Assembly (NCBI GenBank): GCA_002633005.1
Contig: NMRA01000499.1
Span: 1 to 64,000 of the forward strand
Origin: Phoronis australis
Taxonomy: Eukaryota; Phoronida; Phoronidae
Reading direction: 5' to 3'
DNA: 64,000 nucleotides
Made by a program: the position numbers and the translations under genes. The stretch's first letter is position 1, and each line of letters opens with the position of its first letter. The notes beneath the pieces were generated by a model. That model made no database searches. It was not told the origin of the DNA and saw only the letters and a list, made by a program, of their open reading frames with translations. Below, one piece after another: positions 32,577-46,900 of this stretch.

Positions 32577-32615
32577 CTCGTGGCTTCTTGCTCGTGGCTT
32601 CTTGCTCGTGGCTCA
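32577..32615. repeat. 14-bp direct triplication
   Basis: ctcgtggcttcttg occurs twice in full and is followed by a partial third copy (ctcgtggct). Low-complexity tandem repeat, no function inferred. Confidence 0.85.
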
Positions 32616-34403
32616 GCCGCGCTGCTGAAGAAAACGTATCCTATATAGTTTTTCTTATAAAGCACCGATTTCAAAAATTCGAAAACGGATTTTACTTTTC
32701 GATTTTATTTACCTTTAGCCTACTTATTGTTGTTTATTTAATTGGAAACTAGCATGCTAAAGAGGCGTATTGGTTACGACGGCAATTATCTCATCCAATA
32801 CACATTCGGTCGAGCCAAGAATAGAGATAAGCTCACTTTCAAGTGTGATGGCGCAGTGAATCTTTGGTGTGCCGAGACATTTGCTTGAGATTGTGGAGTG
32901 AGTGATGCAAGAATTTTCTTCCACTTGCGTGCAAATGGTGTGAGTGTCCGAGTTGCTCAAAACCACCACTTGCCTTGTTTTGATAAGTGACTACACCGGC
33001 TGTCACTCTATACCACAGTCGTGAATTCATTATCCCAAAAACGAGAAAACTGAAGACAGGCGATTGAAAATTTCTTAGCTCCACGGACATGAGTCTGACG
33101 TATGAACGTACCTAGCGCCAGCGTGTCATATCCACCAACACGCGAGTTTCTTGTACAAACTAGTGTTCCATATCCGTGCATATCTGATGTCCGTCGGCCT
33201 GCGGAAAAGCAACACGAGTTGCATTGTGGTCAGACACGAAGTTGCCACAACTTCCACAAAAGCAACGCCTCAGTCGCCATTCCTTATGATACCACAATCC
33301 ACGGGAAACGAGCCGCAAATTGACGACTTTTCCCAGCAAACACAATGGAGGATGACTAGTGTTGTGATTGGTTGTCCCGATTTTACGTAGGTATATTTCG
33401 CCCAATTTAGTGCTCGTAACTCGAGATTGCCTAGTTAACATATCGGTCAAGTTGTGTTTGCAGGTATTCTAACTTGACAGCTGATCGATTAGTGGGGTTG
33501 GTGTGTATGTTATGAAATTAGTAACTTTAATCATCTGTATGGGGAGGGGACTTTGGAATTCCGTAACTTGTGAGTCAATTAGAAGACGGTCGCCGAAGCT
33601 TGCCAGCTTTACCACAAACTGAAAGCGAGCGCGTGTCCCCGCACAATTTAGATCGCCCACAGAACATTATCTTGGGGTTACTCTCCGCGTTACTTCACAT
33701 GAGTTGAAAACGCAAGAGCCAATTTTTCTCCTGAGACATTCGAGAGACCCGAGTTTTCAGCGGCTCACTGCGGTCGGGTACGATCAGCCGTGGTTGACGT
33801 CAACACTTCAGGTTTTTAGCCGGGTCCTTCAGTGAGAGGCAGTAGCGGCGCCTCAGATGTCGATCCAAACGGGTTATGGCTGTCCACTGTTAAATTTTAA
33901 ATTCGCGCTATCCACGGCAGACGCGACTCGGTTCAATTGTTTTTGTCTTTGTCTAAAGTGCACTGTACATTCCAGCAACTTTGTATGAAAAAGTTCACTG
34001 GAAATTTGTGGCACGGCTCCAGATATTTACTACATCATACATGTGCAATTGAATTATGCACGCCAAGATCCAGACAAAAATTGCGTAACTCAAAGCAGCT
34101 CGTTTGTCCTCAGGGGAAATCTTGGTTATGTCACTAGGTATACTAGCTGTTCTCTTCACAATGAACGCTGGCTTCTATGGCATTGTGTACCAACACAAGT
34201 AACACAATAGCGTGTATTATTCCGGCCAAACTTACGAGAGCCCTGAGAAAGCTAGACTCAGCAGACCCCAGTGGCTTTTCTTTGGACGAGCTACGTTCAC
34301 TTCTTTGGTGACGTAAATGGGGTAAGACTGGGTAGATTCGGTAATCATGAAACATGGGTCCAACAAACAGTGGAAAACTTAAGGGGGTGCCATGCATTTG
34401 GCT

Positions 34404-34427
34404 GAAGACCGCCGAGCGGCGGTTTTC
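34404..34427. repeat. GC-rich hairpin upstream of gene B
   Basis: GAAGACCGCCG AG CGGCGGTTTTC is a near-perfect 24-base palindrome with a 2-base centre. It lies about 300 bases before the gene B start and just outside the duplicated block. A role in transcription or recombination is speculative. Confidence 0.7.
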
Positions 34428-34677
34428 GAGTGCTCAAGGCAAACTGCTTCGTAATGCTCTCGAAATGGCGTTTTATTATGTTATCCATGAAGCACGTAAT
34501 TACCGGTCCACTGGACACTGACAAAAGAGTTCAACGAATGCACTCTCGAGTTTCAAAAGCAAAAGTTGCTACCCACGTCACTGGCTTACGCAACATTATA
34601 CAAAAGGAGGCTGGTCGACCCCGATCTATTATAATAGCGCATTGGCCTACTAGTCTCGTTTCTCAACTTTATACGTA

Positions 34678-34724
34678 GAATCGCCATTTTGGTTATTTAT
34701 CGCCAACGAGAACGCACAGCAAGA
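34678..34724 (+). promoter_or_regulatory. Conserved 5' leader / candidate core promoter of gene B
   Basis: As in copy A, CGCCATTTTGG (a YY1-like site) lies about 40 bases before the ATG, followed by the conserved gagaacgcacagcaaga. Conservation between copies breaks down upstream of about 34522. Confidence 0.3.
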
Positions 34725-34919
34725 ATGGTGCTGCGCCTTCTTCTGTTGACATGGGTAGTGGCATTATCTGTCGCCGACACGGATGAAAATCTGTACTTCA
34801 ACCACGAAAATTCTGTGACGCACGAGAAGAGCGGAGAAGAATTTTACATGAAGAAGTCCGGTAAAGTGGCCGGATTGATTGATCTTGACGACAGCTTTCA
34901 AAGACATGACATGATCACG
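34725..34919 (+). CDS. Gene B exon 1: signal peptide
   Basis: 195 bases, as in copy A. The signal peptide (MVLRLLLLTWVVALSVA) is more diverged than most of the protein. Donor acg|gtaatg, phase 0. A non-ATG in-frame extension upstream is not needed. Confidence 0.85.
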
Positions 34920-37900
34920 GTAATGGCTGTAAAATTTGGCGTTGCACCTTTTTATCAAATCAACAAAAATAAGTTGTAGAAGTGGCAAATTAAGAGTGGA
35001 ACAGGTAATTTACACTGTTTTATATCAGTGCCGTTGAAAGTGACATCTGCAATCACAATCAAGCTATGCCAACTTGTAAAAATATAAATTGTCTGAAAGA
35101 AAGAAGAGATTATGAAAAATGTGTTTTATATCAATGTTTTTATTATTATTATCATTATCATTATTATTATTACGTTGCCATATTTGTTAAGTAAAAATTC
35201 CATTTAAGAAAGGTACATCCATAGCAAAATAACATCTTGGTAGATTTTAATGAAACTCTTTTAAATGAAAACTTCTCAATGTACCTCAAAAACGCTACTT
35301 GGAATTTTCGATTACTCATTTAATTTTATTTCTATGCCAAATTCATTCGCAAAACGTAAGTTTTTTTTGTAAAATGGTTCATCTTTGTTACATTACACAA
35401 GAACTACCCTTTATATCGAAAATCCTAACAGAGTTTTTGAGACTGATGAATAAGAACTAAGTTTGGAAAGTTTCAGCGAAATCCACCGACCGACCCGTTT
35501 TCGAGAAGTCGTATTCCCAAATTCCACATTAAACTCTTATGTTATAATGCCAGATCTGAAAATGAACATGCTATAACTCATTTGAACGCTTTCGGCTATG
35601 GCTTCATATCTGAGTGCTTCAAGACTAGCAAAATATGGAACAAACGTCCTGAAACTAGCACCTACAGACCTTGACACTTTTTGCTCGGGGCATGTCTGTT
35701 GAATGAGTGTGATTGTCATCTGAATTTGTACATTGTACTTGTGCTACCTTAGTATTACGTCAACCATACATGTATGTTCTGTTCCATCTACATGCCTGTT
35801 GCCAAAGCTGAAAATTCCAGAACACGTATTTTAATGTATATTCAAAAATAACTTCTGGGCCAAAAAACCCAAAACAAAAATTTATCTACACAGAACCAGA
35901 ATTTATAACGCCAGGGCCAATAATTTATCACGTCAGGAAAAATTGAATACCTTAGGACCAGAAATCTATCATACCAGGCTAGGAACAAACATTACTGGCT
36001 CCTCAGCGTCGGGACAGAAAATTTTCATGCCTAGAGACCACTTACCCATCCAAACGGCGATCCGCCGAGTCTCTGCAATACGCAGTCGTATTCCGTGTTA
36101 GCAGTGAGTCATTAACAACACTCTTCGTCCAAAGGCAGAAAATAAAACCAGCATAGTTAAAGCTTTATGTAGTAGTTCGATCAGGGGTCTGTTTGTTGAT
36201 AAGTGACTTAAGGCAGAAATTAAGTCTTATTCTCCCAATTCATAACTAGTGAAATATAACTAGCATCGTAATTAATAGCATATCACAACTTAGAATAATT
36301 TCTACAAAATTATCTCAAAAACTAGAACTATTGGGTACATTCTCAGAGACTTTGTATATTTGCCAAAATGAGAATAAATTATTTTCACAAGTGGTTATGA
36401 GGAGCGCCAGTCGCTTTTTATGAAACAGACCCTTGAACATGAAAACAAAAACCTCGTTTTCGGAAATAATACTTGAAAAACTAGCACGTAATCTGGATAG
36501 GACCTTGCCAGGAAACAAAACTTCGCGTGATTACCCGAGGTATTGCCATATGTTTTAAATGAAGATACGTGATTTTGGCTAGATTTTGTGGCGGCGAGAC
36601 AGCTATTGAACTCTACCGTCGTCTTTCGGATCTTATGATCCCTTAACAATTGAATTCGTCTCGCAAGCTGTCATTTCATTCACAAAACGGACATATTATT
36701 TTCAAATGGTCGGCGCAAATGACGTCATCCGAAGCTAGTGGATAACACCTGCGTTCGTTACCTAAACTGGATATATTTAGATTAAAAATTCTTGAAGAAT
36801 TGATAATCAAATTTGAATTTCCAACTATCAATCGTCAAGACATTGGTTTCATAAAAACTGTGATTAATAGGTGATACAGTGTTGTACTCTGTCGTTCTGA
36901 CACTGGCCTTTGACATTCCTGTTGTGCTCCTACCGTGTGGCTCATTTGTTTCCATTGTTTGAAAAAGGTACGAATTTTACACCTTAGATGGACTACGACG
37001 ACCTAGTATGTACATCGTGAAGGTGTTAAAATAGGACATATCATAGTTTTATCTTGCGGATTGTTTATTTCGTTGTCGTTTGGTCAAATGTCGTAACATC
37101 TTACACAGACCATAGAGAGACAGGGCGACGAAAAACTGGTTACTAAACGGGAAAATCGGAGTCAAGTCGTGTGTTCAATGAGATTGTTAGTACCAATAGT
37201 TTGGGCAATTTAACCCGTTAGACATTTACAAAACCATCGAAAATATTAGTGGTCTTCAATTTCAGTTGGGGGTAAATCCTATCGTTTTTCACAAAATCTC
37301 ACGTTTTCTTGTTTGTGCTGCACAGCGATACTGTGTTTGCTCGAACATGGTCTGTGTTGTTTCATCCAATTTTTGATTTTATTTACTTTCTCAGGTAAAT
37401 AGTTGACAGAACCAAACGGGGTGTAAAGGGGAAATTGACCGGGACTCTCGTCTAAGAGAGGACCACGTCTGAAAAGGGACTCCTTAACCTGGGCGGTTAT
37501 ATCATAAAAATGGAAAGAGTAACAGTTAATTCTATCATCTTGCTTAACATAAACAATTGTACGATTGCACAGAAACAGAAAAATAGAGAAAACTGATTCC
37601 ATCATTGGGACAGACTTTACAGTGACTAACCAATTTTTCGTTGTTGTCTATATTGTTCTTCTTAATTGTTAATATCTATTTAATTTATTGTCACTCGATG
37701 GTCAGCTATTAGATGCATGTGCCTTTGCTGGCCACCCAGTCATATAACAATATATGTTTTTATAAGATTTAAAAAATAAAAGTTCTCTCTAAAATTATTG
37801 CTCTGAATCTGAGCTCAGCGTCTCAAAAAGCGTCATTGTGATAAAACATGGGAGGAATGAATCAAATTTAGAACTTGTTACCTCTAATCAGGGACGGTAG

Positions 37901-40900
37901 CTGAATTTTCGCTACCGGCGCAACCACTGATCATAGGACAAAAAACTTACCATTATATCCCCGGGAATCCCAACTACTCTTTCTTAACCGAACAAGTAGT
38001 ATTTACCGCGCACAAGGAAACTTCACCACGCACGCTTTCAATACATGTTGAACTTAGCATTGTGCTTGCTAAGGGGGCTTTGAGCTTCGAGTTCTTTCTG
38101 TGCGGGAAAGTTCTTAGTAGAGAATGTTACGTATTCTGCTTGTGATAAAGTTGTGTACCAGGGTAGAATTAGCACTCGTTTGTAGTAATACGTTTTGTTA
38201 TACGTTTTAAGGACGTAAAATGCGTACGCAACGGAATTCGAGTGTACATAGACCCAAAAGACAACGCCGACCCTCATGTGGCGTTAGGGGGCCACTACGA
38301 CATCACGCAGGTGTGGTTACCTGGAATGATCGTCCGCTCACGGAAGACCTGGAACAATTGCAAATCCATGGTAGACGGCACTGAAATTGATGGAATTTAC
38401 CAGAAAGTTAAGGGAGTCTTGTTCGGCATGGATCACCTGTTTATATCTACCGTACCAGCGGGGTAAGTGGGAATCAGTTACTTGAAATTTGTTCGTACAC
38501 TGTGGCAAAAGATGAAATCGCCAAGCAAGACAATCGGATTGAGCAAAACTTCAATACAATGCAAGGAAAAGCGTACGAGAATAACATTTTCATGCAGAGA
38601 TCAATACATACCTTAGCGCAATAGATTAGTGTTTTACAGCTCAGATCAAAGCTAACGTCTGGAAGCCAATTCTATTCAAAATAACCCCAAAACGAGTTTT
38701 CGTCCGTAGAACCGTTTGCATCTCTTCAAATGAAGCACTTGTGCTGAGACTTATCAGTAATTTTGCATTGACAATCTACTTGCATTATATACTGAACTTT
38801 CATAGATTGAAATTTCATTCTGCAGATAATGTCTTGTAGACTGAATGGAATGTATGTAATGGTACTTATATACTGTTAAAACGCATGTGCGCGACGCAAA
38901 CGCTGCCACTCGAAATCGAAGTTGGCATTCAAATTCCTCCAGTTTTTTATTTCAATGTTCTTCGTTCTGTGTGCTGCTAGAGGCCATGTAACGTGACCTT
39001 CAGGAATTTTTAATCCATGGTATAGCATCAAACTAGTCAAACAATATCATGCTATAAAGACGGGAGTAAACTTGGACCCCCAATTGGTATAATTTTGTTG
39101 TGGTCATCCAGAACTTTTCCAAAAACTACAGCACGCGGATACTCAAGCGTTAAATACAAGTCACTGCTACCATACCTTCCTCTGCGTATACTATACCAGA
39201 TGTAACAACTCTCTTCAGATTTGCTGACAACTTCGAGGAACTAGAATACACCGTCCAACACAAGAGAGGAGACTGGACGGGAGTCCCTGATGCGGAGAAG
39301 GAAGAGCACAGACACCGCGTCCGCCGATCAGTGATGACCAACGACGACCTTATTCTGAGACTCACCCAAGGAACGCGAACCAAGTCAATCTTCGAGCCAG
39401 ATCAACATCTTTCGCTGTCATCCAACTGGAATAGTAACACAAAAAAGTTTGACAAGAGCGCACGCATTGACTCATCTGAGAAGCAGGTTAAGTTCTACGA
39501 CCAGTCGCAACAGTCGCAGTACTCTCCGAAGAACAGCAACAACTGGTGGGACCTTTANAAGCGTGAAATCGTAGATTTCGAAGTGAAGGTAAGGGACACA
39601 GATGTATGACATATTTGAAACTGATACACTACAACATGGAATGAGTTAACTGAGTATTAGGCATAATTATAGGTTATTGCACGTGACTTATTTTGAAAAG
39701 GGTGTCCCTGGAGTAAACGAACTTACGAAGCAATTTTATTATGATTTCACTCCACTTGTAAAATAATTGCGCAGGGCGCCTGAGCGTTCCTTCGAAAATG
39801 AGAAGGCAACATTTAAAGTTAGACGTGTGCTTGGATTGGTAGAAAGGAAAAAACTTCTCAGGATTCTCCTTTAAAAAAATATAGACTTTTACTGAATAAA
39901 AATCTATAGCTTGTAGACATTTATCTAAATACGCAAACTTGTCAATATGGTCTCACATAATCTTAAGCATACTCAACATTGTTATGAAAGTTGAAACATC
40001 ACTTCATGTCATTTTAGATTAATGGCGTCATCAAACTCAAGCGGAAGTTCAAAGTTCACACAAAGGGTGACAAGAGTGAGAAGGTTGAAGTTATGATCAG
40101 TAGCTCCAAAGGCAAAATCGACATACCAGTGATGATATTTGATGACGTTCTTAAGAAAGACGTCATGATGCATCTGAACTATGACTTCGCTCAGTACATC
40201 AATGCGGACATAGATTTCGAAGCAGTTCAGTCCAAATTTGAATTCGACATTTACGAAGAGGGAATTTTGAACATGAGTAAGTAGAGTCGATTTTAATTCG
40301 ATCTTTAAATTTACCGATGTCTAACGCCATTGATAATTAGAGGAGAGTCGGACGGGATGCCCAGTCTTACGGTCAAACGCCCCCCCCCATGTTAAAAATA
40401 AAAAGCACCACTTCGCCACGCGCACAAGGGTCCGGTTCAATAGACACATTTTGTAACCTCAAATATGTGTTGATTACAATATGCGTTATAGCGTTAGTTG
40501 AACATTTGGATTTTCTCTCCTTGTTGATTTCCTAACTGCGAATAAGCGTGTCGCTCATTGATGTTGTTGTCATTAAAGCTTGATCTCGTTGGACAACCAT
40601 CTTCCTCTTACTACGCGTGTTGAATTTCCGCTGTAGCTTAAAGTACAAGATGGCTAGGGACAAAGCATGTGTCATAGCATTATTTAAACCCTTTGATGTT
40701 CTTTCCTTGTTTTAACAAATATCCTAATAAGGGTGCTACTCATTGATGTCGTCGTCTCGTCGTTGATCTCTGTGAACAACCATCTTGCTCTTACTGTATA
40801 TAACGCGGAGATTTTGTGTGCCCTTCACATAAATTGATATTACATTGTAGCTTGTATTACAAGGTGGCTAGGTGCAAAGCTCATAAGTTCTTAGCATGAG

Positions 40901-43900
40901 ACAAAGTGCCCTGAGCGGGAGGCCTTTACTCATCCAACACCACTGAGGTTTATCAAAGGGCATTACGTTTTGAATACATGTGCTTCATGCACGTGTACAG
41001 AGCAAGAGGGCAGCGTGGCGACGAGACAGCTAAAAACTTTAGAACTTGTTATATGCAGAGTGCACTGTCTGCGTTGACTGTTGACATTGCTCTAAGATGA
41101 ATTTCTCCTTGTTACTTTGAAGCCGCGTTTTCTCTGTCATCACTTTACTGTAGTAATTAAAACTAGAATAAACTTAGTAATCTCGATGCTGCTCGCTTTA
41201 ATACCGACTTTATAACCTGGATAACCTTTACTGTGAATTATTATTATATTCTTAGCAATATGACACTTTCAGCCTTCACTCGTCAGTCCAACGGCAGCTT
41301 GATGATGGACCACCAATACACACAAATCAACACGACAGCTGTGGACCCAATATACGACTTCGAAGCTGTTCTTTCTCGAGGAAAAGCCAATTTCAAGACT
41401 AAGGTATGGAAAACTCAGTAGCAACGATCAATTTGAATCTATACGTAATACAGTTGTCATGTACACAAACCACTATATATTGAGGTGATGCATGCTTCGT
41501 ACGGTCCTAATTGCCAGTTATCTGAAAATGGTGCAACTCACGATGAGAAACGTGGGAGCCGAGGAGTCGAGAAGAACTATGCTAAAGCGTAGATGGTGCT
41601 AGACATGGCGTAACTTTTGCTTGAATCTTCGACATAAATCCAAATTTCTTTCAACAGCTAGACCTTGACTTCACCATCAGTTGGGCCGATCAAAAACGTG
41701 AAATCGACGGAAAGAAGACTTTCCTGTTTCAGTTGGGCACCGACATGAAGTATAAAGTTGGGTAAGTGTCCTACACAGCTGCAGACGTCAAGATACTTTG
41801 ACACTTGCACAACGTTTTGGCGTGGCAAAACGTACCAGTTCGACGGATTCATATTTGCTCTGTATTTGTGCATTTTTCATGTATGATTACGAACTGCTCT
41901 TGACAGAAATGGACCGCAATGGCCAGCGCTCGAAATACACGTTGGCCCGGAGCCAGTGGATTTGCGGCCGGGCCAATAACTTTCACATATAGGCCCTGAG
42001 TGGATGTGGTGTCATATTCAAGTAACTAGCCCAGTGGGCCAGCACATTTATTTGTTAAAGCTCGAACACTGGCAATGGCACGTTACTACTCTCAAAAGAT
42101 TACGTACTGTTCACGCCTCAATCATAGAGCACGGACACCATGTCAACACGTCTTCACATGTACGACTTATTAGAATGCAATAATATCATTCAAGCTGGGT
42201 TCTCACAAATCGATGCATGATAACTTTTATAACATTTCTACTAAGCACTACCGCACAGTTAAGAAATTCATTCTCATTCCCTCGGGATTTGATCATTGCC
42301 AAAATGATTTTCGTTCCAATGTGCGTCACCTAATTGCGCAAAATCTATTTTTATCTGAAATGATCTACTGACATGGTTTTACGTAGAAACAGATTTGAAA
42401 TTTTTGTCAAAGACCGAGTCCTTTAATAACGTGTGATTTAAATGAATAAAAATTCGTCGACTACTGTGGACAGTTCTTGAAATGAACTGTTCCACAAATT
42501 CCGGCCCTGTGTGTATTAGTCTTTTCGGTGGCCTTGAGCAGAGACGAATCTGTTAGATTACTTTATCTCTCTCAGTAGCATAAGACACCGCTGCCGTGAT
42601 ACGATGAACTCCTTAGACCTCTTCCTCCGTCCTCAAAGACTTCGAAGACTTTCTGTAAATAAGTTTTCAAATCTCCTCGTGTGAAAATGTCTTCAATATT
42701 AATTGTTGGTAACCGTATCCTCCTTCATTTCACAACATTTTCTGACAGTTCTGCAGTCGGAATGCAACATGACTTGTGTGTATTAGAATGTAGAAACAAT
42801 TGAGTCGTGAAAAGAACAAAAAACCAAAAGCGCACAGCACAGTCAGTGTTAACAGGATTTTGTTTAAATGGAAGTAGTTATTTGTTGCCTTTTGTGCTCT
42901 TACTTTAAGACGTGGATTAACACTCCATTTCAATTCAATTGAGAGGTAAAATGAAATTTCTGTCTACATTTCAGATTGTCGCAGACAGTCGACTTTTCCA
43001 CCTACATCTACGGCTACGGAACAGTCTGCACGCGACCAACTCACGATTTATGGTTGTCCTCCGACGTTTCTCTGTCGACGTTAGAGTACAAAGTACTGGG
43101 CAAGGTCTTCTGGTAAGATTTGACAATTAAATCTTTGCTCAGATTGGAAAACCCGATCATCATTGTGTGGTGCTGTAGTTTGAAATTGATGGTGATTGAT
43201 GTACAAATATTTGTATGGTACAACTGACCTGGATTTTGGGACAAATCAGACTACTGGATAGTGGCCTGATGGCAGTTTTTTGAGTTTGTCTTGATATCCA
43301 CCAAGTTCGTTGATTTTGCAAATACGTTACTATCACGTAAACAACAGCATCGGTTCATTTGACCTGTGTTGCGTCAACTAGTGGACTTTCAATTGTTTTT
43401 ATGTTCTTTTCCGTCTGCCTCCCTATCCTCCAAGAATCACCATTTCTGACTTACTTCGCTCCCCTTAGTGGCTATTACTAAGTTTGCTAGATCGCTCGTT
43501 TAGTGGAAATGTTTTAAAGTAATGATCACCTGTTGTATCTGCACTGTTTGCAAGCACATATCAAGTTGCTCTACGCGTTGTGTGTTAATTTCTAATATCT
43601 TCATGTAAAGCAAGCTTATCGTGATTTATTTAATACCCGGGGTACGCCACGAGCTGTGTTGCAGAGTAAAACGAGACGCTATTTTCAGACCATTGCGCCT
43701 AAATGTGGCGCTGCGCATAAATGATGAATGATGCGCATGTCCCTTTATGTGACACACTTGAATAAAACTGAACGCATTTCATAGTCAGCCAAACTTCACT
43801 TATCCGTCACAAAATGAAGCAACTAATGTGTGTTTTTTAATTATTGAATGAGAAGTACTTACAATTAACAGAAAACACCAAAAAACACCCAGCTTAGCGC

Positions 43901-46900
43901 ACGCACACATGCAAGGGATAAATCAATCACCCTTATCTATAAGTTGGTCTTGGGCACGTGCACGTCTATGCAAAAGTAGTTGAGTAAAATGATTTAAAAA
44001 ACGGATACTATCGTATCTAGGCATGCATTTACATATTTCAAGAGGTAGCGTGATCTTCCCATCCATACCACTTACCTAATACGCCCTCACACGGTATTGG
44101 CAAGAATAATGTGCTGTGTTGGTGGTTTCATTTTTCCTTACTTACACACAGGTGGGGCAATTTATACCCTGCTATGGCAACAAATACCCAGCTTAGAACA
44201 GCGACTGAATTTGCATTGTGCCAAGACGCTGTGGATGAGACGACGTGTTGCTTTGTCCAACTGACCGGCGCTGCCGAGTTAAATGCAGACAAGACACCCG
44301 AGCAAGCTTGTGGTAAAATCATCCGACAGGTGGAGAGGAGCTACAATGAATTCTTCACGTAAGTTGAGTTGTAGAACTGACAAAGCAGTAGTCGTAATTG
44401 AACCGTAAGAATGATATAGTAATTAGTCGTAATTTAAACCGTATCCTACGATAAGATGTCATCACGTCAAGGTATTCTTTTACGGCCCCAATGCAACCTG
44501 GATTGTATTTATAGATGAAGCGACTGGATTAAATTTTGGCAACTAATGTAAAGCAGCCCATGGACCCTCAAATGTGTTCATTAATGCTATTGATCGTAAT
44601 ATTGTTGACAATTTGACGTTTGCCACCAATGGTCAATATGTTGCGCAATTTTAGTTGGTGGCAAACTGCACTGGACGGATCAACCGCGTTGACCTTTCTC
44701 TAGTCTTCGTGAAAAACGCCAAAGAAGAAACAAAAACCACGATGTACGAGAAATTGGACGCTCATAGGCGACTTCATTTTTGCTTTTACCGCTGATATCC
44801 TTACATTTCACTTTTTGTAGAGTCTGATGACTTCGGTAGAAGTCTACCAGATGTAGAAGAACATTTTTATCTTCCTGATAGGATGTGCTTTTTCTTACGT
44901 TTCATCAAATAGTGAAGTTCAAATGTTTTGATTGTTTTTTCAAAAATATCTAGTGAAAGTAGCTCTGTCGAAATATTGACATCAATACTTTTAACTTTCA
45001 ATATCACTAACACAAGATGAAATAAATAATTAGACGTTATTACTAAGTTTAAGCATATATGGGCGAATTCAGCTGCAAAAACTCTCGGTTGCGTCGCTAT
45101 ATTGCGGTTGCACTGACGGGGGGTTTGACTCCATTCAATGAATGCTCGGTTTTGATGACCAGCGTGACCAACGTATAAAGATGCTGAGTGGAAGGTTTTA
45201 GTCAGCTAATCTATATTACTCTTGCTTACCCTTGTATTATTTATATTCCACGTTATCTTTCATAGAGGCTGAATCATATGCAGGTGCTGCAGAAATTCAA
45301 TAAGTCGTAGCTGATAATTTTTAAAGTACCATAATTCCAGTAAAAATGTATATTTTGAAGCAAATCGAAGCATACCATTTCCTGTGATTCTGCCGGACTG
45401 CATGCATGATTGGCGTTTCTACTTTCTCACTCCACCATCAAGAAAACAAGCAAGAGCACGATTTTTATTTCAGAAAAATGATCCAGCTGAAATCCAACAA
45501 GATCCTGTTCAAAAACGAGGAGCATACACAGAAATGGTGTGGATCGTTGAACTACAGACCTTGTGCGGATTGTCGCAAGGATGTTGCAGGGTATACTAAG
45601 CCCAAGATATGCGCTGATCGTCACATGTCGTTAGACATGTCGGAGGCAATCAAATCTCTTGCAGAAATAGTAATGAAAGACCCTCGATTGAAAAACCGTA
45701 AGTGGCTTCTCGTTTACAATTGGTAACCCTGACTATGTTCCATGGTTAGGAGCGCCTAAAAAAGAGCTGATTTGATTTGTGCTGTACATGTAAATATTGG
45801 TAGTCTATCACTATTTCAACACAAAATTATTTTAGTACGCAACTCAATATAGAAATTGCTTACACTGACGTGGCATTTTCAAGGGAAGCTGATGGTTATT
45901 AACGCATTTGACGAGCCGACTGAGCTGCACCCCATCCAAGGAAACAATTGGGGAAAGTTTGCATGGAATTCCATCCACAAAGAAGGTAGAGCCGCCCAGA
46001 TAGCCATCTCAAGAAAGCTAACCGATGACGAAATGAATTACAATTTCACCACAATGCCGAGTGAAGATAAGGATGCAGGACTAATGCGCAAACTTGGCCA
46101 GATGGCTGTCATGGCGGAGTTTGACTACGTCAAGATTTACGCAGACTACGTGCATGTTGGTGTAAAGCATGGTTCGTGGATAACTGGAGTAACCCCGGCG
46201 AACACTCACTTTGCAACTTTGATCAATTCAAGTAAGTTTGTTGCAACTTTAGAGGCTTATGTCTGTTCGGCAGTTACCTAAAGGGACATCTAAGAAAACT
46301 GTCAACCGTCAGGAAATTCCGTAAGGTGGCAATGTCGTTCTGGGTCTGGGGTCTAATCTTTGTACTCAAAATCGAACCTTATAATATTTTTGATATTTTT
46401 GGTTTTACATTGTGTGCTAACTCAAGACAAGTGTCTGCTATTCTGGGCTCTGTGCGCATTAATTTCTAGTCCACGTTCAAAATTGACGACCTCTTGATTG
46501 AAACTACAAACTTGTATGAAGTCGAGATTCCTAGTTCAGAATCGAAACTTTGAAGTTTTTAATGCTGGATCATCAGGTGCAAAAATTATTAGTCACCCAA
46601 GTTAACCAAACAGCACAGAATAATGGGCGTGTAAGTTTATATATTTTGAGTTCTGATTTCGAGTGCAAAGAACAGACGCCAGTGTCGAAATCATGTGTGT
46701 TGAGTAGTGAGCAGGCGGTCGCAGGACTAGTAGGGTCACGTGGTGAATTGCGGGTTATAGCATAGCGTTAACCCTTACGTGCCGGCTGTTTCGTGCTAAA
46801 CGTTCCAATTCATTTTTGGATGGCTCACCATAAAAAATGATATGGGGGAACAACTTTGTCATGAAAGCAGATGTGGACGGCCTCTGAGTCTGCCTGGCTA

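Larger units (their letters stand above)
30970..34521. other. Intergenic spacer between gene A and gene B
   Basis: I see no supported gene here. It contains further degenerate minisatellite units (31426-31530), a 14-base triplication (32577-32615) and a GC-rich hairpin (34404-34427). Open frames of 60-85 codons are scattered on both strands without family signatures. Confidence 0.5.
34920..38211. other. Gene B intron 1
   Basis: 3.3 kb; aligned with copy A intron 1 in many blocks but without the LINE. A segment of about 430 bases near 37610-38040 has no clear counterpart in A. It includes a MITE-like block (36484-36622) and the antisense open frame (37279-37605). Confidence 0.6.

Noticed and set aside
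33102-33390. 73- to 96-codon open frames in the spacer
   Set aside because: Overlapping frames on both strands with no family motif, no conservation partner and no splice logic.
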